Source: Liopterus haemorrhoidalis (lineage: Eukaryota > Arthropoda > Insecta > Coleoptera > Dytiscidae). Taken from it: a stretch of 64,000 bases of DNA. The translations under genes were made by a program, and so were the position numbers. How positions within the stretch are numbered: the first letter of the stretch is position 1; the number at the start of each line of letters is the position of its first letter. Below the pieces are notes generated by a model. It saw only the letters and a program-made list of their open reading frames with translations. It ran no database searches and was not told the DNA's origin. Below, piece by piece: positions 1 through 9,341 of this stretch. The stretch lies in NCBI GenBank assembly GCA_963971575.1, contig OZ020611.1:49485466-49549465 (forward strand). The letters are read 5' to 3'.

Positions 1-375
1 AGGGTGTGGGACAAAAATTTTTTTGCACATTTTTGGCAAAAATCGAATCAAAATAATTTATTTTGCAACAATAAAAATTTGATCGTTAATCCACGTACTA
101 AGGGCTTTCATTTGATACCCTACTCAGAATTTAAAAAAAATATTTTTGTTTTCGATGAGCACATATTTGTTTATATTTTTAGGGGGGTATGTTTTTTAGA
201 TGTTTTAGTATTTTTCCTATGTGCGGGTCAAAGAGTTGTATAAGCATGCCAAATTTCAACTCTCTAGGTTTAGCCGTTTGGCTACAATTTTTACCGAACA
301 GACAGACAGACAGACAGACAGACGACAAAATGACGGTATAAGGGTTTTTTGGTCATACCTACAAAACCCTAAAAA
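1..375 (+). repeat. R1 dispersed repeat, copy a
   Basis: This unclassified repeat ends with a (GACA)n tract followed by the conserved block ATACCTACAAAACCCTAAAA. Close copies lie at 785-1265 (opposite strand) and 19975-20495, and decayed ones at 18880-19435, 25610-25740, 27850-27898, 38050-38150 and 41000-41165. The copy begins at or before the window edge. Short open frames read through it, but they are interrupted or frameshifted differently between copies, so I do not call a gene. No terminal inverted repeat or target duplication is visible. Confidence 0.8.
298..323 (+). repeat. (GACA)n microsatellite inside R1
   Basis: About six GACA units. The same tract sits at the same internal place in the R1 copy at 20418-20443. 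It is reduced to one or two units in the copy at 785-1265, so tract length varies within the family. Confidence 0.9.
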
Positions 376-454
376 ATTAATAATTTTACCCATTGTGAGA
401 AAATTGATATTCTGTCTGTTTAATTTTAATACTCTTTCATCGAAATAAAAATTA

Positions 455-780
455 AAATTGATGTGAAGTGTGAATTTTCACATATTTCAGGCTTTTGTAG
501 GTATTTAATAAGTGCTTAAGAAGCCAGTAAAATGCTGGATGACTAGGACAATATTTTTTTTATAATCATATCAACATCAACAGTTTTTTGATAATATCAT
601 TTATTCATTTGAGTACTAAAACTTTCATTTAATTTTTTAAACTAAATATGAATAATTTGCGGAAATTCATAATAAAATTTAAATTAAAAAATCCCAGCCA
701 TTTTTTGTGAGGTTTTCTTTGTATATCTATCTTTATTAAACTAATAAGAAATATGTACTGATGTATGAAATATGGCTTCA
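455..780 (+). repeat. R1b repeat, copy a
   Basis: Begins with GAAGTGTGAATTTTCACA, followed by CAGGCTTTTGTAGGTATTTAA. Related copies occur at 18235-18560, 19490-19560 and 48204-48345. It shares the short end block AGGGTTTTGTAGGTAT with R1, which suggests R1 and R1b are parts or relatives of one element. The first 18 bases include the palindrome TGTGAATTTTCACA. Confidence 0.7.
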
Positions 781-784
781 TTTT

Positions 785-1265
785 TAGGGTTTTGTAGGTA
801 TGACCAAAAAACCCTTATACCGTCATTTGGTCGTCTGTCTGTATGTTCGGTAAAATTATAGCCAAACGACTAAACCTAGAGAGTTGAAATTTGGCATGCT
901 TATACAACTCTTTGACCCACACATAGGAAATATACTAAAATATCTAAAAAAACATATCACACTAAAAATATAAACAAATATGGGCTCATCGATTTTTTTT
1001 TAATATTCTGAGTAGGGTATCAAATGAAAGCCTTTAGTACGTGGATTAACGATCAAAATTTTATTTTTGCAAAATAAATTATTTTGACGTGTTTTTTGCC
1101 AAAAATGTGCCAATTTTTTTTTGTCATACTGTAAGCCAGAGGGGGTAATTTAAAAATCTGAAAAAATTCTAAGTAATGAACATTGGTGTGAACCGGAATA
1201 GTACAACAAGAATTTTTTATCAGATTATGTTTTCGGAAAATAACGCATTTTTTAACATGTTTTTG
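785..1265 (-). repeat. R1 repeat, copy b, inverted
   Basis: This is the reverse complement of the R1 sequence at 19975-20495, extending past the part seen in copy a to the block ATTATGTTTTCGGAAAATAA. Together with copy a it forms an imperfect inverted repeat separated by R1b. Confidence 0.8.
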
Positions 1266-2299
1266 ACAAAATTATTTATTATATACGTCGTATTTTGAAA
1301 TTAAAAATATATTTAAAAAAATTTAACGGCTGGATCTATAATAACCAATACTAGTTGGTTGAACCTACCCAGAGATAAATTATTAATGAAATAAGTTAAG
1401 TTCGTATTATTAATTTAACCATTATTGTTGGCGATTGAATGTAGTTGATTTATTTTTTGTTTGGAAATCATTGATAAAAATGAATTCAAGAGATTACACC
1501 TATGAAGACACATTAAGTTTAGTTCAGAGCCTAATTACGTCCTAACACTATTAATTGCATATATTTTTCCGGTCCCTACCAATCACCTAAAAACATTCGG
1601 TCCCTGTATATTATATTTAGCACAATTATTTATCTTTATTTAAGGCATTATATTTTGTTAATCTAAATTCTAATCAGATACGTCAAAATAATATCAGTAG
1701 ATTATTGGATTATCAAAAACAATAAATATTTGTTTATCCGATCATCTTCAGCATTAAACTAGAAAAAAAAAAATATAATCTTGTTAAACAATGATTGTGT
1801 ATATACGTGAAAATTGTTTCACATATCAATTTTCTTTATTTTTTTTCCTCTCAGTTATCTCTATAAAACTAAAATTTACAGTTATATATTTGTTTTTTTG
1901 TAGCAGCTTTTAATTTAACTTTTATTTTGTATGAAGTTGTTTAATAAGTTAAGTTCTTAATAAGGAATAGCGGATGTTATTTTTGCCATCGTGTCCAGTA
2001 GACAAGTAATTACTAAATAGTAGTTACGTAGCTAAAATCAAATATTCATTTGCCGCATAACCGTAGTTTGAGGTCGCATTCCTCGTGTTGCGAACATCAG
2101 TGACTTACCTGCGCACCGAGTTGGGGCCAATGGCACTACCACGCAGTGACGTACTAATAAAGGGGCACACCGCTAGTTAGGTAATAGTGATTAATGATTC
2201 ATTCATTAAATTGTTTGTTCGTACTTAGCTTCAGTACGGAGTTATATATTATAAAGATATGATTATTGTTAAGTTAAGAAATTTAGGAAAATACTCATC
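1266..2299. other. No gene seen; AT-rich spacer
   Basis: Mostly low-complexity AT-rich sequence with stops in all frames. A less AT-rich patch at about 2040-2185 has no coding frame or motif that I recognise. Confidence 0.5.
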
Positions 2300-2403
2300 T
2301 GTAGGGTTACCAAATGTCTCTCGTGACAGAGTAGGATAGGACAGTTTTTTATTTTAAATTTTTATTATGCTGCTAAATATATAGGTACCTAATTAAGTTC
2401 AAA

Positions 2404-2565
2404 TCCCATAACAAGGCATTTTTTTCATAGTAAGGCATTTTTTTCATAATGAGGCCTTTTTTAAAATTTGTTTAATAATACTATAAAAACATTTTATTAT
2501 AGATTATATATTATTAAACAAATTTTCAAAAAGGCCTCATTATGAAAAAAGGCCTTATTATGGGA
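2404..2565. mobile_element. Small fold-back element (MITE-like)
   Basis: The ends TCCCATAACAAGGC and GGCCTTATTATGGGA are inverted repeats. The match continues inward through CATAATGAGGCCTTTTT and AAATTTGTTTAATAATA on the left arm. The left arm contains three tandem variants of CATAATGAGGCATTTTTT, so that arm is longer than the right one. Confidence 0.65.
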
Positions 2566-2575
2566 TCCAACATAA

Positions 2576-2880
2576 CATATAATTAACAAGAAACAGTCAA
2601 TAAATAATAAGTAATACTACTAATATGAAATTTAAATTATATGTTTATTGGTTCACATCTTTCTTTATATTTAACAAAATCACATTTTAGAAATAAAAAT
2701 ATAAAATAAATCATAAGAAATTTTTTAAATTTTCTTTGTATATAATTAATAAGAAACAACCAATAAATAATAAACAATCAAGTTTAAATATATATGGTAA
2801 TAAAAAATATAATTAGATATGTTTATTGGTTGACGTTCACATTTTCTTTTTTTTTTAAATAAAATCATATTTTTTAGATG
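2576..2880. repeat. Two-copy tandem repeat, period about 163 bp
   Basis: Unit one starts with ATATAATTAACAAGAAACA near 2577 and unit two with TATAATTAATAAGAAACA at 2741. Both continue through AATAAATAATAA and ATGTTTATTGGTT with small differences. It lies inside the 2301-3113 element. Confidence 0.7.
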
Positions 2881-3150
2881 TACCTTTTTTTTAAATAAAG
2901 CTTTGTCCTTAATGACATCATAGAAATATAGTCAAAACGTTATGCCTCGATCGCGTTCATCGGCAAACGTCGACTCAGCGATAAAGGCGTCTTCAAAAGT
3001 AAAAAAACTATAAAGTAGGACATTTCCGATATTTTTTAACAGTAGGTAGGACAAAGGACAAAGAGGTAAATTGTAGGACATGTCCTACTAAAGTAGGACG
3101 GTTGGTAACCCTACACATCTGCCAGTATTTGAGGCCGAAATTATGTGCAC

Positions 3151-3287
3151 ATAGGTAAACATTTTAATAAATGGCGAATAAAACTTAATGTTCACAAAAC
3201 TGAATTCAGTACTGATAAAGAGGCGTCCTAATTTAAGTAACATCTATATTGAAAACAATAACAATCATTATTATCACCAGTTTTCTA
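3151..3287 (+). pseudogene. Non-LTR reverse transcriptase fragment (Jockey-like), upstream half
   Basis: From 3163 the frame reads FNKWRIKLNVHKTEF, the conserved segment of LINE reverse transcriptases just after the catalytic YADD block. A frame change follows, then LIKRRPNLSNIYI, which matches the usual strand before the YLGV motif. The reading is cut at 3287 by a mariner and resumes at 4190. The upstream portion, including the catalytic aspartates, is missing, because the DNA before 3120 belongs to another element. The clade is a best guess from motif style. This is a dead fragment of an integrated retrotransposon. Confidence 0.7.
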
Positions 3288-4189
3288 TTAGGTGTACTGG
3301 AAAGTTTTTTCGTTTATTTGGTATTATTAAAATAGAAACAAATCGAAAGAAAAAAATTAACTTTATTGAATAAAATAGTTACCATTGTGATCTATAACAC
3401 TCTGACATTTATCAGGAAGAGAAAATATTCCCGATTTATAAAATTCCTGATTTTTTTAAGGAAAAAATTGTTCAAGGCTCATTTTAACCTGGTTCATATC
3501 TCTAAGTGTCTTGTTTATTAAAAAGTGTTTCAGTGACCGAAATAAGTGATAGTCGGAGGGTGAAATGTCTGGTGAGTAGGGTGGGTGTGTTAGAACCTCC
3601 CAATCAAGCTCGGAAATTTTTTCACGTGTTTTTTTTTTATGAATGGGGCCAGGCATTGTCTCCTTGAAGAATAACTCCTCTTCTATTTACAATTTCTGGC
3701 CGATTTCTGGTCATGTTCTGATTCAGTCGATCCAATTATTCACAGTAGAGATCAGAATTAACACTTTGCCCCGGTTTTACCGTCTCATACCTAATAAATT
3801 ATTCCTTTATAGGGCCTTCCAGATCGAAGTTCATCATCCAAGCATAAATTTCCTGATTTAAATTTTTTAAACCACTGTTGTATTGTGCGTACTCTTAGTT
3901 TATCACCATAAACAGTGCAAATGTTTTATGTTGCAACTGTAATAGATTTTTTTGAATAGATGATACATACTCATACAACAATAAACAGCATAAAAAATGT
4001 TTTGATGAAAATTCTGCCGCCATTTTAAAATGCAAGGGTTTAAAATGAAATGAAAACAATAATTAGGTACTCAAGATTACAGAGTTTAATCAAAATGCAA
4101 AATACGTCTGTTTAATTCAGCGAATAAGTCGTAACTAGTTCGCAAACTGCACTAACAATGAAAACGAAAAAACTGTCCGGTACACCTAA
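3288..4189 (-). mobile_element. Mariner, internally deleted, 902 bp
   Basis: The terminal inverted repeats TTAGGTGTACTGG (3288) and CCGGTACACCTAA (ending 4189) continue inward with AAGTTTTTTCGTTT and AAAACGAAAAAACTG. The element is flanked by TA at 3286-3287 and 4190-4191, the standard mariner target duplication. At 902 bp it is shorter than the roughly 1.3 kb of a full mariner. It inserted into the Jockey-like reverse transcriptase around it, at the codons for the YLGV motif. Confidence 0.9.
3456..3870 (-). pseudogene. Mariner transposase remnant (DD34D type)
   Basis: Reading right to left, pieces of a mariner transposase are visible. KPGQSVNSDLYCE lies near 3750, then GDNAWPH near 3645, which holds the second catalytic Asp. 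A stop codon and frame change follow, then HPPYSPDISPSDYHLF near 3560, which holds the third catalytic Asp. The N-terminal DNA-binding half is absent, so the copy is both deleted and mutated. In an intact family member the protein cuts and pastes the element through the flanking inverted repeats. This one cannot be functional. Confidence 0.85.
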
Positions 4190-4475
4190 TATTTGGTACT
4201 ATTAATAGACAAATCAACTTTTTCTGAACATATTAAGAAAACTTACAACTCTGATAATAAATTGCTTATGCAACTATTCAAAATATATGATAGAAGATCT
4301 TTTCTATCACATAACAATAAACTTTTAATTTATAAAATGTTAAGAAGGCCAATTTTGTCATACGCCTATGCCACATGGAGGATATGTAGCAATTCTAATA
4401 AAAATAATTTACAAGTACAAAATAAATGCCTACGCGTAATTGGAAAATATTCAAAATACGAATTAATTAGCTCAA
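4190..4475 (+). pseudogene. Non-LTR reverse transcriptase fragment (Jockey-like), downstream half
   Basis: It continues the frame broken by the mariner: LVLLIDKSTFSEHIKK corresponds to the YLGV-LDxxLxxxxHI motif. It then reads KLLIYKMLRRPILSYAYATW and LQVQNKCLRVI, the typical thumb and C-terminal region of Jockey-type reverse transcriptases. It ends where the next mariner begins. Joining it to the fragment at 3151-3287 makes one continuous motif order, which supports the nested-insertion reading. Confidence 0.75.
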
Positions 4476-4481
4476 TGCCTA

Positions 4482-5772
4482 AAAATATTAACATTAAATT
4501 TTACAAAAACTAAGAATTTTTTTTTTTTTTTGCACAAACTGTTTAGTTGCTTTTCAAAATATTCGCCTTTAAGATTTATACACTTTTGCATGCATTCAAA
4601 CCAATTATCGAAACAATTTTTCCATTCTGAAGTTGGTATCTCAAAAACATGGTTTTCGAAGGCTTCAACAGCTTGAGGTGATGAAAATCGCTGTCCACAC
4701 ATTTTTTGTTTGACATTGGAGAACAAAAAAAAGTCGTTAGAGGATAAATCAGGTGAATACGGGCAATGAGACATTAATTCTATGTTTTTCTCCTTCAAAT
4801 AATCAGTTGTTTGATGTGCTATGTGGGAGCTTGCATTGTCATGATGAAGAATGATGCGACGTTTTTGGTTGTTTTTCCTGATTTTGTCGATGACTTCTGG
4901 CAAACAAATTATCGTATACCATTCAGCATTAACTGTTCTCCTATCTTCTAAAGGAATGGTTGCAACATGTCCAGTACAACCTAAGAAACAAGCGATCATT
5001 TTCTTGGAAATGCTTCGTGAACGAACAACTTTTGTGGGTTTCGGTTTATCCTGGAATACTCAAACAGTGAATTGTTTCTTAGTTTCCGGTTCATATGAAT
5101 AAATCCATCCATCTAAAAAGTTTCGTCACCTGTAACGATGTTGTATACGGATTTTGCAGTGCCTAGGTTGTTTTTTTTTAGCATTCCCTTACACCAATCA
5201 ACACGAGCCTTTTTTGAGCTTTTGTCAAATTATGCCGAATCCATCGGGAACAGATCTTTTTCACAGCCAAATGTTCATGCAAAATCGAATGTATTGCAGT
5301 CTGCGATATGCCAAAGGATACCTCTATCTCACGGTAAGTCACATGCCGATCTTCTTCAATCATTTTGCCCACAGCATCGATGTTTTTTTGAATCACAACC
5401 GATTTTGGTCGACCTTCACGAGATTCATCAGTGACAGACGCACGACCGCGACGAAATTCTTCAAACCAATTGTAAACAGTCTTTTCTGATGGTGCTTCAT
5501 TTTGGTAAGTTGAACGAAGCGAATCTATGCATTGTTGTTGCATTGTTTACTAAAATCGTAAAAAATCATCCAACGAAAATCTTCACGAGTAATATACATT
5601 TTTTCAAAAATCTGTTTTTTTAACGCTCACTGGTAAAAAAAACTACTCGTTCTATTTATAAGGTGCCGCTGATTTAACAATAAAAAAATGTCAAATTTTA
5701 CGAATATAGTAATGACACATTTCAATATTGCCATCTAGTGGTCGTTTGTAAAAACATAAAATGTAACCCTCG
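4482..5772 (-). mobile_element. Mariner family M2, copy a
   Basis: The right end reads TGTAACCCTCG, flanked by TA at 5773-5774. The left end has drifted: the inner part TTTTACAAAAACTAAGAA aligns with the intact copy at 39227-40487, but the terminal 15 or so bases no longer match, so 4482 is estimated from that copy. Two more relatives lie in the window, at 39227-40487 and as a 5' end at 30399-30493. Confidence 0.85.
4535..5599 (-). pseudogene. Mariner transposase, frameshifted (DD34D)
   Basis: The start ATG at 5599 (MYITRE-FRWMIFYDF) matches the start of the sister copy at 39396. A small deletion near 5545 shifts the frame. The N-terminal helix-turn-helix region follows (TVYNWFEEFRRGRASV, then HVTYREIEVSFGISQT). 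Another shift falls near 5175, then the catalytic half at 4999-4535 with HHDNASSH and YSPDLSSNDFFLF (second and third Asp, 34 residues apart) and the tail CMQKCINLKGEYFEKQ. The full length would be about 350 residues, normal for mariner. At least two frameshifts make it inactive. The motif style resembles the mellifera subfamily; this is tentative. Confidence 0.88.
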
Positions 5773-5819
5773 TATATGTATGCCAAATATCAGTTCTGTA
5801 GCTCTTTATATATATATTA

Positions 5820-6175
5820 GTTCCTACAACTCCTCAAGAGGAACAAAGGGCCTCAATAAAGCATCTCCATCTGGTGCGGTTCTGGACTAAGATCTTGATT
5901 TCGCCCCACGGCTTTCCCATTTCTCGCAATTCTTTCTCCACTGTGTTCTTCGGTCGTCCGATCCTCCTTTTTCCTTGCGGATTCCAGTGAAGGGTCGTCT
6001 GGCTATGTTGTCTGAGTCTCGCTTAAGTATGTGTCCCAACCATCTCCATTTGCGCAAGAGTATCTCATTTCCGATCTCTGACTGTTTTGTTATTCGCCAT
6101 AGTTCTTCGTTGTTTATGGTGTCAAGCCAATGGATTCCCATTAGCCTTCTTAAGCATTTGTTAACAAAGACCAAA
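5820..6175 (-). pseudogene. RTE-type LINE, C-terminal end
   Basis: The minus strand reads FVNKCLRRLMGIHWLDTI, NEELWRITKQ, then RKWRWLGHILKRDSDNIARR and a Gly/Arg-rich segment. This is the characteristic C-terminus of RTE-clade endonuclease/reverse transcriptases, where the usual motif is WRWLGH with RKRGRP downstream. The sequence stops at a simple TA-rich tail at about 5795-5820. Only the last 95 residues or so remain, as expected for a 5'-truncated LINE. Related ends lie at 12600-13325, 47330-47545 and 61831-62790. Confidence 0.8.
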
Positions 6176-6678
6176 ACTCTTTGGCCCTACCTAACTTCTA
6201 CCGTATTGGACACATAGACAGACACATGAATGAGGGTATAAAGGTTTCTTGTTTACGCTGCTTTAAAAAATTAGAAGATGAAAGAAACCAATTTCCTCTT
6301 AAATTAAGATTAATGCAATGTAATCATATACATATGCACGGAATTATGAAAACCTCAGTGGTTCACATCGTCTCTTATGGGACCATCTAAACGCTTGAGG
6401 GAACGATTAATTTTAAATTAAATGTTGTGGGGCGTTTGAAAAATTGAGTGGGCGAAGTGAAAACAACTATAAAAATTTCATATATAAAATTCAGTTATTA
6501 ACTAAAACTGTAGGTCTCATAAAATGTTTGCTCTTGTTAAGGTTTTAAGTTGTTGCAATCTAAAAGTTATTTATTTATCATAATGATATGCAATGGCTAT
6601 TATATTAGGTCGTCAAGGATGAAATTTGTAGAAAAAAAGGCAAAGTTGGTTGATAACTTACAAATACAAGGAATTATT

Positions 6679-6770
6679 TTATTCATCAAAGTATGCACCC
6701 ATATTGTCTATACACTTTTGCCGTTTAAGCGGCAGGTTGTTCAAACCGGTGGTATAAAACCCTGGCGGAC
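6679..6770 (-). pseudogene. Mariner transposase C-terminal scrap
   Basis: The minus strand reads FYTTGLNNLPLKRQ then KCIDNMGAYFDE and a stop at 6681-6679. This is the usual end of a mariner transposase (xxKCVDxxGxYFxE). About 30 codons survive. No terminal inverted repeat was found. The frame ends abruptly next to the hairpin at 6775. Confidence 0.65.
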
Positions 6771-6774
6771 GAGA

Positions 6775-6807
6775 GTCAATGAATTCCTGGAAACGGAATT
6801 CATTGAC
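6775..6807. repeat. Perfect 13-bp hairpin
   Basis: GTCAATGAATTCC and GGAATTCATTGAC form a perfect stem with a 7-base loop (TGGAAAC). It lies next to a mariner fragment. It could be a fold-back rearrangement point; no function is implied. Confidence 0.8.
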
Positions 6808-7143
6808 ACGAAATTCACGGAAAAGAAAAAGGAAGGATATTTAATTTTTCCGTTCAAGAGCAAAAACGAAATTCATAATATTTAACAGCGGTTTTTACAT
6901 AATGTTCCTCAGTTTGTTGTCTGATTAATATATTTATACTCGTACAATAAGGGAATTAATGCGGCAAATCTGTGGCAAACCTGTAAGCTTACAGACAAAA
7001 TCTATAAGAAACTGTCCATAACAACACATAAAACAACTCCTTAGATACGATTGTCTGTAACTTACTGATTTGCCACAGAATTGCCGCATAATATATATCT
7101 ATATATAGATTTGTTTTTGCAAATACCCATTTTATCTTTTTAT

Positions 7144-8014
7144 AATGCTGCGTTCAGAACCTCGAAATTAGGAATTAGAATTAGTACTTAGATTTAACGT
7201 AAATGTTCGTTATACGTAACTGTACGTTATCGTTCACAACCTTCAAAATTAATACATATACTTATAAATATAAATAATTGATGCATGCGCAGTAAGCACT
7301 TGTTAACCTAAAAATTTCTATGAACATATTTTTTTTGCTTCTATCCACATCTTTATGTTTCCTATGAGTATAAATATAAATTTTTCCTCTATTTTAATTC
7401 TTTTCTGAACTATGAAACTCAAAAACTCATTAGCAAATGTAAACAGCTGCCAAATATCTATCGATAAAGTAGAAATCGATAAAAATATCTGTCAGTGGCT
7501 TAATTTCTTAATTTTTATTGTGAATGCTGTTTAACACGTTGACTGCCAACTACGAGATAACTCGTAGTTTGTGTTCTTGGCTAGGACGCCGACTACGAGT
7601 TATCTCGTACTTTGTTTACTTAAAATATTCGTGCAGCTACGATTAAGCTCGTAGTATATCAGTGTAAATATGGATAGATGGCTAATAGGAAGAGAACAAA
7701 AAATCAAGGTTGGATTACATGAACAGAAAATTTATAAATAAATGAACAGAAAATATAATCAAAAAGCCAACTACGAGATAATTCGTAAGACCTTTTTTTC
7801 AAAAAAACACATTCTGTATGCTTTTTGATGATTACTATATACTATAATTAGAGTTTTTAATAATATTATATGATTAAATTAAATTGGCTTTTTAGAGCAG
7901 AATCCTGAAAATTGCCGTGGCAGTCAACGTGTTAATTTCTACGTACAAATTTTATGTTAAGTACTAATTTCACGTTAATTCTAATTTATAATTTGGAGGT
8001 TCTGAACGAAGCAT
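7144..8014. mobile_element. E1 TIR element, copy a
   Basis: The left end ATGCTGCGTTCAGAACCTCG and the right end, read in reverse as ATGCTTCGTTCAGAACCTCC, form an imperfect terminal inverted repeat continuing through AATTAGAATTA. A second copy sits at about 30645-32013. It codes for nothing recognisable. Its interior is interrupted by a TTAA-flanked MITE at 7535-7931. Confidence 0.75.
7535..7931. mobile_element. PiggyBac-like MITE with CTACGAG palindromes
   Basis: The ends CACGTTGACTGCCA and TGGCAGTCAACGTG are perfect inverted repeats, flanked on both sides by TTAA (7531-7534 and 7932-7935), the target duplication typical of piggyBac. It is 397 bp with no transposase. Four variants of a CTACGAG-N4-CTCGTAG palindrome lie inside, near 7548, 7591, 7635 and 7769. 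Confidence 0.85.
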
Positions 8015-8173
8015 AAGGCAATACTAATTTAAGGGACAAGAGAAGATGTCCTTGGTCTTTATTTATTTTCTTAAAAGTCAAATTTATTATTAAATTATTT
8101 TGATTTAAAATTTAATAATTTAACATTTTGCCATGATATGTAGGGTGCTAAGAAAATTTTGAGATACAGCCTT

Positions 8174-8319
8174 TTTTTTTTTATTTTAATGGCTTTTGCA
8201 ACTTTGGCAATTAGCCAGGACAATTCTATTTTTGAAAATTCCATGCCTGAACGGGATTTGAACCCGAGACCTTAGCAACGCAGGGCACTTGTGTTACCAC
8301 TACGCTACGCCAGCCGGCA
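8174..8319 (-). mobile_element. tRNA-derived SINE with 11-bp target duplication
   Basis: On the minus strand the head carries an A-box-like TGGCGTAGCGTAGTGGTAAC and a B box GGTTCAAATCC inside a 5-bp T-arm stem (CGGG/CCCG). A body and an A-rich tail follow at 8174. GATACAGCCTT at 8163-8173 is repeated at 8320-8330, a target duplication. A related copy is at 56466-56590. The element inserted just beyond the 3' end of the mariner transposase remnant. Confidence 0.9.
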
Positions 8320-8340
8320 GATACAGCCTTACTTTTTAAA

Positions 8341-9341
8341 CTTTTTCAAATTACTTCCCAGCACGTTCAATACACTGCCTGATACGTATAAACCCCGTGT
8401 TAAAAACGTCTTACCACTTTCCAGTTGGTACTTCTGCACAGGTTTGGTCCCAGGCTGCTAGAAGCTTATCATCGCTCTTAAAATGGCGGTCGTTAAACTT
8501 ATCCTTGATGATAGGGAAGAGTCCAAAATCACAAGGAGCAAGATCTGAACTACATGGAGAATTTTCTAATACGTGTAGTCCAGAATTATTCAAAAATACT
8601 TTATTTAGTTGAGCTTGATGCGCTTGAGCTTGGTGCATTATCTTCATGCAAGTGTTAAGTGTCAAGGCGTGAATGTGGCCATAAGTTTTGAAGAGACTGA
8701 ATCAACTAAGGCAAACAAAACTCAACGTACCACTTGGCTCTATCTGTTTCATTGCTCTTCTATAACAATTATTGTATTAATCCTTTGCTTACCGAAGAAT
8801 ACGACAATTATTTACTTTTTCACAGATCTTGATTGTTTTACCGCAGTTTGAGTTTCTTCGTCGTCAAATAGCCATATCTTGTTTCTTGACTTTGATGGCA
8901 CATCATAATAATAAAGCCATGTTTCGTCCCCTGTCACAAGGGAGTTCACGTATTTCGAGTGTCCGATTTCAAAATTTTCAAAACCATTCATTTTTTATTG
9001 CTGTGTCTGTATAAGTTGCGTTGTGGGCTACTCATAGCGTGCAAACTTGCAGATGTTCGCGAAATTTAAACGTATAGCTGGTGCACTAATATCAAAGACT
9101 CCTCTATCTGCCTGTATGTAATTCGCATATTTTCATCGAGCAGTTTTTTAACCGTAGCAATATTTACTGTTTCACGGGGCCTTCCTGGACGAGGATCATC
9201 ATCTAGGTTAAACATTTCTTTTTGAGATTGTTTATAGGGGAAAAATTTTAAGATCGTAGCGCCACGCGGATTTTTTTGAAACCATTCTAAATCAGATACC
9301 ACTTGACATTTACTAGTAAATAATACCGAAAAGTGTATCAA
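8341..9341 (-). pseudogene. Mariner/Tc1 transposase remnant, many frameshifts
   Basis: The minus strand gives an N-terminal piece (WFQKNPRGA, then DDDPRPGRP and ITYRQIEESL) at 9341-9070. It continues in other frames with VTGDETWLYYYDVPSKSRNK (first catalytic Asp), then SSDLAPCDFGLFPIIKDKF near 8500 (third Asp). The C-terminal tail IRIRQCIERAGK with internal stops reaches about 8340. Stops and shifts are numerous, so the copy is old. The family differs from the other mariners in the window (CDFGLFP in place of SDYHLF or NDFFLF). I could not place its terminal repeats. Confidence 0.75.

Larger units (their letters stand above)
2301..3113. mobile_element. Non-autonomous TIR element, ends GTAGGGTTACCAA
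   Basis: The left end GTAGGGTTACCAA at 2301 and the right end TTGGTAACCCTAC at 3101-3113 are perfect 13-base inverted repeats. The pentamer CATCT abuts the left end and lies one base outside the right end, so it may be the remnant of a target duplication. The words AGGACA and TAGGACA recur near both ends. No transposase frame is present. The interior holds a smaller inverted-repeat element and a tandem duplication. A short sequence at 10741-10760 resembles the left end (ACCAAAYGTCTC). Confidence 0.65.

Noticed and set aside
4..448. Open frames across the R1 repeat (also at 20199-20574)
   Set aside because: They run through a microsatellite and dispersed repeat, are shifted differently in other copies and match no domain I know.
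5975..6217. Plus-strand frames over 5975-6390
   Set aside because: They are shadows of the RTE LINE on the minus strand and of a small R1-like scrap at 6210-6260.
8205..8319. tRNA gene on the minus strand
   Set aside because: A and B boxes are present, but no acceptor stem forms, and a tail with target duplications shows it is a SINE. The same applies to 49013-49090 and 56466-56545.
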